Shown here piece by piece: positions 15,771 through 24,570 of a DNA stretch of 64,000 nucleotides; position 1 is the stretch's first letter; every line of letters begins with the position of its first letter. The notes under the pieces are model-generated. The model made no database searches, had not been told where the DNA came from, and was given only the letters and a program-made list of their open reading frames with translations. Where the stretch lies: contig NZ_RDQE01000002.1 of NCBI RefSeq assembly GCF_003697845.1, positions 277,818 through 341,817 of the forward strand. The letters run 5' to 3'. Position numbers and translations under genes: made by a program. The stretch is from Halobellus captivus (lineage in GTDB: Archaea > Halobacteriota > Halobacteria > Halobacteriales > Haloferacaceae).

Positions 15771-16550
15771 TCAGTCAAGCACGCGGTCGATCTCGCCGAG
15801 GTGGTCGATGACGTGGTCGGGGTCGTGGTCGCTCCCCGCGAGGTCGGCCTCGTCGGTGACGCCCGACAGCACGAGAACGGTGGTCATTCCGGCGCGCGCA
15901 CCGAGCGCGACGTCGGTGTCGAGCCGGTCGCCGACGACGAGGCACTCCTCCGGCGGGTAGGGGAGTCGCCCGCGAACCATCGCGATGGCGGGATCCGAGG
16001 GTTTTCCGAGGACGACGTCGGGGTCGCGCTCGGCGACGGCCGCGACCGCTCGGATCACCGCGCCGGACCCGGGAACGTCCCGCTCGGCGGCGGGGATGAC
16101 GACGTCGGGGTCCGTTCCGATGAACGGTATCCCGCGATCGAGCGCCCACAGCGCCGTACACAGGTCGTCGTAGTCGAACGATCGATCGATCGAGGCGACG
16201 AGCGCCTCCGCGGCGTCGACGTCCTCGGTCGTCGAGAGCCCCGCGTCGGCGAACTGCTCGAGGAGGCCGGGCGCGCCCAGACAGAGCAGGTCGTCGTCGG
16301 AGTGGTGTTCCCGGAGGTAGGCCGTGGTCACGCTCCCGGCGGTGATCACGTCCGCGGCGGTGACGTCGTATCCCGCCGCACCCAGGCGGTCGACGTACGC
16401 CGGCGGCGCCTTCGTCGGGTTGTTCGAGACGAACAGCGTCTCCACGCCGGCCTCGCGAAGCCGGCGGTAGCCCGACGGCGCGCCGGGGATCGGGTCGTCG
16501 CCGCGCACGACCGTCCCGTCGACGTCGAGGACGGCACCGGAGAAGTCCAT
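15771..16550 (-). CDS. HAD-IIA family hydrolase (NagD-like sugar phosphatase)
   Basis: 259 residues. HAD motif I is LDVDGTVVRGDDPIPG at residue 8, motif II is FVSNNPTKAP near residue 40, motif III is the Lys in VLGKPSDPAI near residue 180, and motif IV is VVGDRLDTDVALG near residue 205. The C2-type cap between motifs II and III and the N-terminal DxDGT identify the NagD/PGP subfamily, phosphatases of small sugar phosphates or nucleotides. The precise substrate is unknown. The gene lies just outside the left end of the tnpB element. Confidence 0.9.
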   Translation of the reverse strand: MDFSGAVLDVDGTVVRGDDPIPGAPSGYRRLREAGVETLFVSNNPTKAPPAYVDRLGAAGYDVTAADVITAGSVTTAYLREHHSDDDLLCLGAPGLLEQFADAGLSTTEDVDAAEALVASIDRSFDYDDLCTALWALDRGIPFIGTDPDVVIPAAERDVPGSGAVIRAVAAVAERDPDVVLGKPSDPAIAMVRGRLPYPPEECLVVGDRLDTDVALGARAGMTTVLVLSGVTDEADLAGSDHDPDHVIDHLGEIDRVLD

Positions 16551-16726
16551 GCCCTCCCTCGGGCCGCCGTCGCCGTATGGGTTGCGCTCGACCGCTCGAC
16601 GCGCCCGCTCGATGACGCGTTCCGTTCTCCGAGGACCGCCGCCGCCGCACGTTCCAACATCGGGATGGGTCGCAGCTTCGGGATAACGGAAGGGTAAAGC
16701 GGCGCCGGTCCGAATCGACGGGTACT

Positions 16727-17500
16727 GTGACGACGACCCAGGTGACCCTCGTCCAGATCGATAACTACGGGCCGTGGACGGTGACGCCGGAGCCCCGTCG
16801 GGAGATGGACCTCCAGAGCCTCCAGTCCCGACTCTTCGCCGACATCGCCGAGTTCCTCGGCCACCGCGACGGGTACGCCTTCTTCACCCGGTTCGACAAC
16901 ATGATCGCGGTGACGAACGGCGTCGACGGCGACGCGCTCGCCACGCTCCAGGAATCGATCGGCAACCGCTACCCGGTGACCGTCAGCCTCGGGACCGCCG
17001 TGAGCGATCGGCCGATCGACGCCCTCGAGGCGGCCAACGAGCGACTGCAGACGGAGGGGAGCGCGCAGGACGAGGGCCGGACCGAGGTGCTCGCCGGCGA
17101 GTACCTGACCGAGACGAGCCCCGGAGACGTCCGGATCGCCCACTTCGACGTGGTGAACGTGACCGGCAAGTACACCGACCGGCTCAACGAGTTCGACACG
17201 TTCATCGACATCGAGCGGGCCTACGCGTCCCTGATGCGACACCTCCGGCGGGAGCACGGCGCGCTCTCCTTCTTCGTGGGCGGCGACAACGTGATCGCCG
17301 TCTGCCCGGACATGCCCGAGTCCGCGTTCTCGGACGCGGTCGACCACGTCGTCGCCGACGTCGACGTGGAGCTTCAGGTCGGGGTCGGACACGGAGCCTC
17401 CGCCCACGAGGCGGGGTTCGCCGCCAAACACGCCCTGGAGGACTGCCGCCACGCCGGGACTGCGGTCGAACTGTTCGGCGCGCCCGCCGCGAGCGACTGA
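16727..17500 (+). CDS. gch3: GTP cyclohydrolase III
   Basis: 257 residues from GTG at 16727. The protein is a tandem pair of ferredoxin-like GGDEF-related domains. The first has FFTRFDNMIAVTNG near residue 46 and the second has FFVGGDNVIAVCPD near residue 184, with the KYTDRLNEFDTF segment between. Archaeal GTP cyclohydrolase III makes 2-amino-5-formylamino-6-ribosylamino-pyrimidinone phosphate for riboflavin and F420 synthesis. The gene overlaps no neighbour, but the glycosyltransferase gene starts 1 nt after its stop, so the two are probably co-transcribed although unrelated in function. Confidence 0.93.
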   Translation: MTTTQVTLVQIDNYGPWTVTPEPRREMDLQSLQSRLFADIAEFLGHRDGYAFFTRFDNMIAVTNGVDGDALATLQESIGNRYPVTVSLGTAVSDRPIDALEAANERLQTEGSAQDEGRTEVLAGEYLTETSPGDVRIAHFDVVNVTGKYTDRLNEFDTFIDIERAYASLMRHLRREHGALSFFVGGDNVIAVCPDMPESAFSDAVDHVVADVDVELQVGVGHGASAHEAGFAAKHALEDCRHAGTAVELFGAPAASD

Positions 17501-17501
17501 G

Positions 17502-18722
17502 ATGGTCGGTCGGGGCGGCGACCCCGCTTTCGACGGATCCGGCGAGGGCGACAACGGAACCGAGCCCCACGTCGGGATCGTCGTCTACGGGGATCTCGAT
17601 GCTCGCTCCGGCGGGTTCCTCTACGACAGACGGCTCGCCGATCACCTCGCGGACCACGGCTGGACGGTCGAGGTCGTCTCGCTTCCGGAGCGGTCGTATC
17701 GCCGGTCGCTTCTCACGAACCTCGCTCCCGGGCTCGTCGACCGGCTCGAGCGGTTCGACGTCGTCGTTGAGGACGCCTACTGCGGCCCGTCGCTGTTCCT
17801 CGCGAACCGCCGGCTCGAGACGCCCGTGGTCGCGTTGGTCCACTACCTCCGGTCGGCGGTCGTCGGCGACGGCGTCGGCGACCGGGCGGTTCGAGCGATC
17901 GAGCGCGACTACCTCCGAACCGCGGACGCGTACGTGTTCAACAGCCGCCCGACGCGGGACGCGGTCGCCGAGCTGTGCGGGGTCGATGGCGGTGACGGGC
18001 GAACGGGGCGAGCGGACCGGACCGGACGGGTCGGACCCCTCCCGGGGGTCGTCGCGCCCCCCGCCGGCGACCGGCTCGGAATGGCTCCGGCGCTCTCGGG
18101 CGATCGGCTGACCCAGAACCCGTTCCGGGTGGTCGCCGTCGGCAACGTCACCCCGCGGAAGGGGATTCCGACCCTGATCCGGGGACTGTCGCTCCTCGAG
18201 GAGGGGATCGACTGGCGGCTCCGCGTCGTGGGCGACACCAGCGTCGCGCCCGATCACGTCGCGTCGCTACGGGCGCTCGCCGATCGCCTCGGGATCGCCG
18301 ACCGGGTCGCGTTCGCCGGCCGCGTCGACGACGACGCCCTCCGGGAGGAGTTGCGCTCGGCGCACGTCCTCGCGGTGCCGTCCCGATACGAGCCGTTCGG
18401 GATCGTCTACCTCGAGGGAATGGCGTTCGGGCTGCCGGCGATCGCCTCGGCGAACGGCGGGGCGAGCGACTTCGTGGGCGAGCACAACGGCGCGCTCGTG
18501 TCGCCGGGCGACGCCGAGGCCGTCGCCGAGGCGATCGGGCCGCTGGCGCGCGACCGTGACCGTCTCCGTCGGCTGAGCGAGGGGGCACGCGAGACCTTCC
18601 GGAAGCATCCCACCTGGGGGGAGACCTGTGATCGGGTCCGGCGGTTCCTCCGGCGGATCGTGGCGGACGGGACGGACCCCGTGTCGGCCGCGACGACCCG
18701 ATCGTGGCGGTCTCACGAGTGA
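17502..18722 (+). CDS. Glycosyltransferase family 4 protein
   Basis: 406 residues. The N-terminal Rossmann domain starts after a disordered leader of about 25 residues with HVGIVVYGDLDARSGGFLYDRRL. The C-terminal nucleotide-sugar domain has GNVTPRKGIPTLIRGLSLL near residue 212 and PSRYEPFGIVYLEGMAFGLP near residue 295, which contains the Glu-x7-Glu signature of GT4 retaining enzymes. It probably transfers a sugar from a nucleotide sugar to a glycan or lipid. There is no membrane segment. The gene lies directly downstream of GTP cyclohydrolase III. Confidence 0.9.
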   Translation: MVGRGGDPAFDGSGEGDNGTEPHVGIVVYGDLDARSGGFLYDRRLADHLADHGWTVEVVSLPERSYRRSLLTNLAPGLVDRLERFDVVVEDAYCGPSLFLANRRLETPVVALVHYLRSAVVGDGVGDRAVRAIERDYLRTADAYVFNSRPTRDAVAELCGVDGGDGRTGRADRTGRVGPLPGVVAPPAGDRLGMAPALSGDRLTQNPFRVVAVGNVTPRKGIPTLIRGLSLLEEGIDWRLRVVGDTSVAPDHVASLRALADRLGIADRVAFAGRVDDDALREELRSAHVLAVPSRYEPFGIVYLEGMAFGLPAIASANGGASDFVGEHNGALVSPGDAEAVAEAIGPLARDRDRLRRLSEGARETFRKHPTWGETCDRVRRFLRRIVADGTDPVSAATTRSWRSHE

Positions 18723-18739
18723 TAATTCGCGTGTGACCT

Positions 18740-18748
18740 TTTTATGTA
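18740..18748 (+). promoter_or_regulatory. TATA-like box of the 76-residue zinc-finger gene
   Basis: TTTTATGTA lies 24-32 bp upstream of the ATG at 18772, directly behind the glycosyltransferase stop. It supports independent, leaderless transcription of the small gene. Confidence 0.5.
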
Positions 18749-18771
18749 CATGCGGGGAACGGCCGGATAGC

Positions 18772-19002
18772 ATGTCGGAAGAGATAGTCTTCATCTGTAC
18801 GGCGGAGGGCTGTGATGCCGGACCGTGGGAGGGAGCGCACGACGCGATGGCCCACTGCGAGGAGACTCCCGACCACGGGTACACCGGTCGGCCGCGGTCG
18901 GAGGTCGAGGACGTGATCCCCGCGACGAGGGTCGAGAAGCGTGACAACCGGAACCTCCAGCACAAGGGCCACCCGGAGGGCGCGCTGGCGAACGACGACT
19001 GA
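18772..19002 (+). CDS. Small Cys/His-rich protein, probable zinc finger
   Basis: 76 residues from ATG at 18772. Potential metal ligands are two Cys in FICTAEGCD (residues 9 and 14), Cys and His in DAMAHCEETPDH and a further His. The remainder is charged and probably disordered at the C-terminus. It resembles haloarchaeal zinc-finger micro-proteins; no function is known to me. It is convergent with another small zinc-finger gene, with 22 bp between the stops. Confidence 0.72.
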   Translation: MSEEIVFICTAEGCDAGPWEGAHDAMAHCEETPDHGYTGRPRSEVEDVIPATRVEKRDNRNLQHKGHPEGALANDD

Positions 19003-19024
19003 GAGGCGGACGTCCCCGCGCCCC

Positions 19025-19228
19025 CTACTCCTCGAACAGATCGAGGTCGTCGGCGACGAGGTCGGCCAGGCGGTCCTTGAGGCCCGGATCGACCTCGGCC
19101 ACCTCCTCGCCGCCGTGTTTCCCCTCGTTGTGCCGGGAGAGCGCGTCCGCCACGTCCGAGAGCGGGACCCGCGTCTCCGTCTCGCAGTCGGTACACACGA
19201 TCGGGACGGTCGGATCCTCGGAAGACAT
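19025..19228 (-). CDS. Small C2H2-like zinc-finger protein
   Basis: 67 residues from ATG at 19228. CTDC near residue 12 and two His in SRHNEGKHGG about 20 residues later make a plausible C2H2 zinc site. The acidic C-terminal half is predicted helical and ends DLDLFEE. It may bind nucleic acid or protein. The family is conserved in haloarchaea as far as I recall but uncharacterised. It is convergent with the 76-residue gene and divergent from pitA, sharing a 95-bp spacer. Confidence 0.72.
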   Translation of the reverse strand: MSSEDPTVPIVCTDCETETRVPLSDVADALSRHNEGKHGGEEVAEVDPGLKDRLADLVADDLDLFEE

Positions 19229-19323
19229 CGCTCTGACAGTGGCGGGTAACCGGTATAGGCCTTCGGGGACGCGCCGCGCCGTCGACTCGAAAGCCCCTAA
19301 GTCACGGCGACCCAAGGCCGCGT

Positions 19324-20895
19324 ATGGTCGAGGCACCAGCGACGGAGGAAGGGTGGTTCGCGCTGCACGAGTTCCGGTCGATCGACTGGGACGCGTGGCG
19401 GAACGCGCCCGACCGGAGGCGGGAGCGGGCCGTCGAGGAGGGCCGATCGTACCTGCAACATCGCGAGGCGCTCGCGACCGCCGACGCCGGCGACTCCGCG
19501 CTCTTCTCCGTGCTCGGACACAAGGCGGACCTGTTGACGATCCACTTCCGGCCGACGCTGGACGAGCTGTCGACGATCGAGCGCGGCTTCGAGAACACCG
19601 CGCTCGCCGAGTTCACGACCACGGAGTCGTCGTACGTCTCCGTGACGGAGGTGTCGGGATACGTCTCGGACGCCTACTTCGAGGACGGCGAGGACGCCGA
19701 TATCGACGAGGGGCTCCGTCGGTACATCGAGGGGAAGCTGAAGCCGGAGATCCCCGACGACGAGTACGTCTCCTTCTACCCGATGAGCAAGCGCCGCGGC
19801 GAGGAGTACAACTGGTACGACCTCTCCTTCGAGGAGCGCGCCGACCTGATGTCCGGCCACGGCGACGTCGGTCGCGAGTACGCCGGGAAGATCAAGCAGG
19901 TGATCGCCTCCTCCGTCGGCTTCGACGACCACGAGTGGGGCGTGACCCTGTTCGGGTCGGACCCGACCGACATCAAGGACATCGTCTACGAGATGCGCTT
20001 CGACGAGGCCTCCTCGCGGTACGGCGAGTTCGGGCAGTTCTACGTCGGCCGCCGGTTCCCGCCGAGCGATCTGGGCGCGTACCTCGCCGGCGAGGCGGTC
20101 CCGACCGGGGATGACGGGCACGCCGCCCACGGCCACCACGGCGAGGGTGACACGCACGGTCACCACGGGGAGAGCGGTTCGGCACACGGCGACCACCCCC
20201 ACGGTGGCGAGGGTTCGGGCGGCGAGGGCGACCATCCTCACGGGGTGGACGACGTCGGAACCGCGGCCGACGACGATGGGGGACCTGCCGACGACGATGG
20301 AGGGTCCCCCGACGACGGGATCCGCGGCGAGCTCGCCGACCTCGACATCTACGCCGGCAAGCCCCACGGCGAGGACGTGTTCGCGACGGTGCTGTACAGC
20401 GAGGCCGACGTCGACGAGCTGTTCGGGGAGGTCGAGGGGCTCCGCGCCAACTTCGACCACTACGGCACCCACGTGAAGACCGCGGTCTACGGGGGACGGA
20501 CGACCGACCGGGCCGCGGTCGTCTCCCTCTGGGAGACCGCCTCGGCGGCCGAGACCGCCGCGGGGTTCCTCTCGGAGCTGCCGGGGGTCGTGGGTCGCGC
20601 CGGCGAGGAGTCCGGCTTCGGGACGATGGGGATGTTCTACACGATCAAACCCGAACACCGCGAGGACTTCACCGACACCTTCGACGAGGTCGGCGAGGCG
20701 CTCGCCGGGATGGACGGCCACCTCGAGACGGATCTGATGGTGAACGTCGAGGACGAAAACGACATGTTCATCGCCAGCCAGTGGCGCGCGAAGGACGACG
20801 CGATGGAGTTCTTCGGCTCCGAGGAGTTCCGCGAGATCGTTCAGTGGGGCCGAGAGGTCCTCGCGGACCGGCCACGGCACGTCTTCCTGGCCTGA
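19324..20895 (+). CDS. pitA: PitA-type heme protein: chlorite dismutase/HemQ domain fused to ABM domain
   Basis: 523 residues. Residues 1-255 form a Cld/HemQ domain with the MSGHGDVGREYAGKI segment, whose His179 matches the proximal heme ligand, and DDHEWGVTLFGSDP plus VYEMRFDEASSRYGEFG. HemQ proteins decarboxylate coproheme III in heme synthesis. A linker of about 80 residues (about 263-340) is rich in His, Gly and Asp. Residues 345-523 form an antibiotic-biosynthesis-monooxygenase-like domain with duplicated ferredoxin-like folds. Such Cld-ABM fusions (PitA) are a haloarchaeal hallmark. The His-rich linker may bind Ni, Cu or heme. The gene is monocistronic. Confidence 0.9.
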   Translation: MVEAPATEEGWFALHEFRSIDWDAWRNAPDRRRERAVEEGRSYLQHREALATADAGDSALFSVLGHKADLLTIHFRPTLDELSTIERGFENTALAEFTTTESSYVSVTEVSGYVSDAYFEDGEDADIDEGLRRYIEGKLKPEIPDDEYVSFYPMSKRRGEEYNWYDLSFEERADLMSGHGDVGREYAGKIKQVIASSVGFDDHEWGVTLFGSDPTDIKDIVYEMRFDEASSRYGEFGQFYVGRRFPPSDLGAYLAGEAVPTGDDGHAAHGHHGEGDTHGHHGESGSAHGDHPHGGEGSGGEGDHPHGVDDVGTAADDDGGPADDDGGSPDDGIRGELADLDIYAGKPHGEDVFATVLYSEADVDELFGEVEGLRANFDHYGTHVKTAVYGGRTTDRAAVVSLWETASAAETAAGFLSELPGVVGRAGEESGFGTMGMFYTIKPEHREDFTDTFDEVGEALAGMDGHLETDLMVNVEDENDMFIASQWRAKDDAMEFFGSEEFREIVQWGREVLADRPRHVFLA

Positions 20896-21374
20896 TCGCG
20901 TTCCGATCGCGTCCCGATCGTCGTTCGATCGAACGAGCGTTTTCTCGGGAAGTCGTCTCCGAGGAGGTGGTCACGGGGAACACCTCCAAAGCCCCAGTCG
21001 CTCGGTACGACGGTGTCGTCAGCGTGACTAGAGAGAACACCGCCAAAGCCCCAGTCGCGAGGGCTCACGGCTTTGCCGTTCGCCAGTCGAGGGCTCCCTT
21101 CGGTCGCCCTCGCACGACTCGCGCGGCTCGCTGCGCTCCTCGTCACTCGCTCTACTCGTTCCTGCGGTGCTTACTTCGCCGGGCTTCGTCCTCGCGACTG
21201 CCCCTTTGAATCCCACCCGAACCGCACAACCCCGCGCCTCAGGCCTCCCCAACCTCGTCGACCGTCCTCCGCTCCGCTCCGGACGGCCGACTCCCTCGCG
21301 CGTGCTGACTCGCGCCCGTCGGGCGCTCGCAGGCGCGCGCCGACCGCGTCCGTCCCCGATCCGCCGACCGCCCC
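20896..21374 (+). repeat. Dispersed intergenic repeat, long copy with tandem CCAAAGCCCCAGTCGC modules
   Basis: There is no gene in this 511-bp gap. GAACACCTCCAAAGCCCCAGT starts at 20978 and GAACACCGCCAAAGCCCCAGT at 21035, with the shared core CCAAAGCCCCAGTCGC at 20986 and 21043, 57 bp apart. They are followed by palindrome-rich blocks (GGCTCGCTGCGCTCCTCG, CCTGCGGTG) and then by blocks shared with 3131-3330 (CTCCCCAACCTCG, TCCCTCGCGCG, GTCGGGCGCTCGCAGGCG). The same two-module design recurs at 63735 and 63795. Open frames across it are artefacts of GC bias. Confidence 0.7.
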
Positions 21375-21382
21375 CTTTTAAC
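21375..21382 (+). promoter_or_regulatory. TATA-like box of uspA
   Basis: CTTTTAAC lies 25-32 bp before the ATG at 21407, just past the right end of the repeat element. It argues for the 154-residue start and a leaderless transcript. Confidence 0.5.
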
Positions 21383-21406
21383 TTCCGCGTCGACGAACGC
21401 TCGCGC

Positions 21407-21871
21407 ATGTTCGACAGGATCGTGGTCGCGACGGACGGCTCCGACAGCGTGGGTCGGGCGGTCGACGTCGCGGTCGATCTGGCCGCCCGGTTCGACGCGA
21501 CGGTCCACGCGCTGTACGTCCTCGACACCGGCGAGGTCGAGTCGTCGCCCGACGAGGTGCGCGAGGACCTCCGCGACGCGCTCGACGACCACGGCGAGAA
21601 CGCGCTCGCGGCGGTCGTCGAGACCGGCGAGGCGCGCGACGACGACCTCGAGGTGGCGACGGACGTTCGCGAGGGCCGGCCGGCCAGGGAGGTCGTCTCG
21701 TACGCCGACGAGATCGACGCCGACCTCGTCGTCACCGGGACGCGCGGGCGACACGGGGAGAACCGCTTCCTCATCGGGTCGGTCGCCGAGACCGTCGTCA
21801 GGACGTGTAAGGTACCCGTGTTGACGGTCCGCCGGCTCACGGACGAGGACCCGCGGCGCGTCACGTTCTGA
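21407..21871 (+). CDS. Universal stress protein, UspA family
   Basis: 154 residues from ATG at 21407; earlier in-frame starts lie inside the repeat element. Usp hallmarks are MFDRIVVATDGSDS at the N-terminus, the VHALYVLD strand near residue 43, and the ATP-binding loop GTRGRHGENRFLIGSVAETVVR near residues 112-133 in pieces, closed by CKVPVLTVR. The G-x2-G-x9-G-S pattern is retained, so ATP binding is likely. Usp proteins in haloarchaea respond to stress by unknown mechanisms. It is convergent with the MFS gene. Confidence 0.93.
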   Translation: MFDRIVVATDGSDSVGRAVDVAVDLAARFDATVHALYVLDTGEVESSPDEVREDLRDALDDHGENALAAVVETGEARDDDLEVATDVREGRPAREVVSYADEIDADLVVTGTRGRHGENRFLIGSVAETVVRTCKVPVLTVRRLTDEDPRRVTF

Positions 21872-21894
21872 CGGTCACGCCCCCGTCGTCGGAG

Positions 21895-23259
21895 TCACCG
21901 ATACGCCTCGAACTCCTCGCCGAAGACGAGGAAGTACCCCGTTCCGACGACGCCGATGACCGCCGCGATCGTGAACGCGACCTCCGGGCTGACGAAGTCC
22001 CAGAGGTATCCGCCGATCGCCGCGCTGGGAATGACGACCGTGTTCCGGAGGAGGTAGTACGTCCCCGTGACGCGGCCGCCCGCGTCCCGCTCGGCGGGCC
22101 CGACGATGAGCGCCTTGTGGGAGGGGAGGCCCGCGAACCGGAGCCCCGAGAAGGCGAAGACGAGCACCATCGCCCACTGGAGCGAGAGGACCGGTTCGAG
22201 CGCTTCGGGACCCGCGATGAGGACGACGGGGAAGGTCCCGTACACGAGGAAGCCGAGCGCGACGATGGGCTTGAGCCCGACGCGCTCGGCGAGCTTCGCG
22301 GCCGGTGCCATCGTCGCCAGCGCGACCAGCATCTCGACGCCGAGCAGGTAGCCGAAGAACGCCTCCGGGGAGAGGTCGACGGCGTAGGAGAACCCGCCGA
22401 GCGCCAGCGTCGCGTCGAAGCCGACGTCGTAGAACTGGGTGATCACCAGCACGAAGAACACGTACACCATCCCATTGGCGAACCGGACGAGCGTGTCCCC
22501 GATCAGGAGCGGCCGCAGCGTGTCGGGCATCTCCCGGAGGTCCGTGCGGATCCGGTCGAGCCCCTCGAAGCTACCGCCGAAACTGTCCTCGCTCGCGTCG
22601 TAGAGGACGTGCTGAACGAGCGTGCCGACGGCCCCGAAGACGACCGCCACGGCGAGCACGTACCGGAAGCTCACCGTGAACGCGGGATGGAACCCGATGA
22701 GGACGGCGGCGAGGACGGGACCGACGAGGAACGCCGTCCGACGGAACGTCTCGGTGCTGGCGAACCCGGCAGCCAGCTTCGAGGGGTCGGTCGCCTGCTT
22801 GACGACCGCGAACGTCGCGCCGAGGCCGAACGACTTCCACGCCTGCGCGAGGACTAGCCCGACGAAGATCCACGCCCACGGCGGGACGGTGACGCCGCCG
22901 ACCGAGAGCGCGCCGACGGACGGGGCGACGAGCCAGACGACGAACCCGAGCGTCGAGAGCAGGCCGAACAGCGTGAGCGCGTATCGGGAGCCGATGCGAT
23001 CGGAGACGGCACCGCCCGGGTACGGGTACACCGCGCCGATGACGTTGCCGGCGGTCCCGTACAGGCCGACGACGAACCCGGACGCGCCGAGGGCGGCCAT
23101 GTACTCGGGGAGGTACCGGCTCGTCATCTGGAACCCGAGGCTGAACGTGAACATCGCCAACGACAACACCAGCACGTCGCGCTCCAACGCGAAGAACCGC
23201 CGAAAAGTGTCCAGCGCCCCCGACTCGTCCGTGTCGTCCGCGGATGGGTCCTGACTCAT
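21895..23259 (-). CDS. MFS transporter
   Basis: 454 residues with twelve predicted membrane helices after an acidic 25-residue N-terminus. Motif A is visible between helices 2 and 3 as GGAVSDRIGSRYALTLFG near residue 84, and a related SHKALIVGPAERDAGG loop lies in the second half. The substrate is unknown. The gene stands alone between uspA and a D-2-hydroxyacid dehydrogenase gene. Confidence 0.88.
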   Translation of the reverse strand: MSQDPSADDTDESGALDTFRRFFALERDVLVLSLAMFTFSLGFQMTSRYLPEYMAALGASGFVVGLYGTAGNVIGAVYPYPGGAVSDRIGSRYALTLFGLLSTLGFVVWLVAPSVGALSVGGVTVPPWAWIFVGLVLAQAWKSFGLGATFAVVKQATDPSKLAAGFASTETFRRTAFLVGPVLAAVLIGFHPAFTVSFRYVLAVAVVFGAVGTLVQHVLYDASEDSFGGSFEGLDRIRTDLREMPDTLRPLLIGDTLVRFANGMVYVFFVLVITQFYDVGFDATLALGGFSYAVDLSPEAFFGYLLGVEMLVALATMAPAAKLAERVGLKPIVALGFLVYGTFPVVLIAGPEALEPVLSLQWAMVLVFAFSGLRFAGLPSHKALIVGPAERDAGGRVTGTYYLLRNTVVIPSAAIGGYLWDFVSPEVAFTIAAVIGVVGTGYFLVFGEEFEAYR

Positions 23260-23379
23260 GGTCGATCGGATCCTCCTCGCCCGTGTGGAGAACCGTCGTC
23301 CCGCGAGATAGTTCCTCCGGGGCGATACCCTCCGGGCCGACTCCCGTCGACGGTTCCGAGACCCCGACCCGCTCGGTTC

Positions 23380-24327
23380 TCAGACCGTTCGGTTCCGGAG
23401 TTCCTCGTCCGCCGCCAGCCGTTCCAGGTTCGCCGCGAGGATGTCGGCGACGCGGTCGAAGTACTCGGGGGTGTGCCCGGCGTTGTGCGGCGTGATCGTG
23501 ACGTCCGAGAGCCCCCACAGCGGGTGGTTCTCGGGGAGCGGCTCGGGGTCGGTCACGTCGAGGGCCGCCCCGCGGATCCGGTTGTTGCGGAGCGCGGAGA
23601 CGAGCGCGTCGGTGTCGACGACTCGCCCGCGGGCGACGTTGACGAGCACGGCGTCCGAGCGCATCGTCCGGAACACGTCGGCGTCGATCAGCCCCTCCGT
23701 CTCCTCCGAGAGCGGACAGGCGAGCACGACGTACTCGGCGTCGGTGACCGCCTCGTGGATCCGGTCGAATCCGACCACCTCGTCGGTCGGGCCGCCCTTT
23801 TCGGGGGTGTACCGGACGCCGACCGTCTCGACGTCGAACGCGGAGAGGCGGTCGACGACCGTCTCGCCGATGGCCCCGAGGCCGACGACGGCGACGCGGG
23901 AGCCGTACACCTCGGTCGTAGGATACGAGCACCACTCGCGGCGTTCCTGCTGGCGCTGGGCGCGGGGGAACTCGCGCGCGTGTCCGATCATCGAACCGAC
24001 GACGTACTCGGCGATGTTCGGCCCGTGGACGCCGGAGGCGTTCGTCACCGCGACGCCGTGCTCCTCGAACGCCTCGCGAGGGAGGTGACCCGTTCCCGCG
24101 TACACGCAGGCGAAGAGCTCCAGGTGCTCCGCGACCTCGAGGTCGGCCTCGTCGAGCGAGAAGCCGGTGGCGACGCGGGCGGTTCGCAGGTACTCTCGCT
24201 CCTCGGCGGGCGTCCGTGCGAGCGCGACCTCGCGGTTCGGAAGTCGTCGGCGGAGCGCCTCGGCGTACTCGCTTCCCTCGATTCCGTGGATCTTCTGTCG
24301 CAGGACGACGACGTCGGGATCGCTCAT
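23380..24327 (-). CDS. D-2-hydroxyacid dehydrogenase (NAD-binding)
   Basis: 315 residues from ATG at 24327; an ATG nine codons upstream is less likely. The NAD fingerprint is VVGLGAIGETVVDRL near residue 144, with Arg and Thr rather than Asp after beta-2 (GVRYTPEKGG), which hints at NADP use. Catalytic residues are Arg in NVARGRVVDTDAL near residue 230, Glu in DVTDPEPLPENHPLW and His in ITPHNAGHTPEYF near residue 289. It reduces 2-oxoacids to D-2-hydroxyacids or the reverse; the substrate is not determined by sequence. Similar enzymes are common in haloarchaea. Confidence 0.9.
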   Translation of the reverse strand: MSDPDVVVLRQKIHGIEGSEYAEALRRRLPNREVALARTPAEEREYLRTARVATGFSLDEADLEVAEHLELFACVYAGTGHLPREAFEEHGVAVTNASGVHGPNIAEYVVGSMIGHAREFPRAQRQQERREWCSYPTTEVYGSRVAVVGLGAIGETVVDRLSAFDVETVGVRYTPEKGGPTDEVVGFDRIHEAVTDAEYVVLACPLSEETEGLIDADVFRTMRSDAVLVNVARGRVVDTDALVSALRNNRIRGAALDVTDPEPLPENHPLWGLSDVTITPHNAGHTPEYFDRVADILAANLERLAADEELRNRTV

Positions 24328-24570
24328 GGAGCCGTTTTCGACGACGTCCCCCAAAAGCCTGCGTACTGCGGCCGCGGGCGGGTCGGCAACCGCGAGCCCT
24401 CGAGGACGCCCGGACCGTGCCGTCGGGGTGGTATCGTTCCGTCGGTGACGTCCGGCGTATCGAGTCGAACCGGGGCTGTGAGGCGTTATTCCACTTCACC
24501 TATCGATGATTTTCCACGTGATTCGCCGAAAAAACTTAGTGTCTTGATACGAATGTGGCAACCGTTAGCT

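Noticed and set aside
21239..21754. Minus-strand frame opposite uspA
   Set aside because: It overlaps both the repeat element and the full uspA gene and has no family pattern; uspA has a TATA box and an intact ATP-binding motif.
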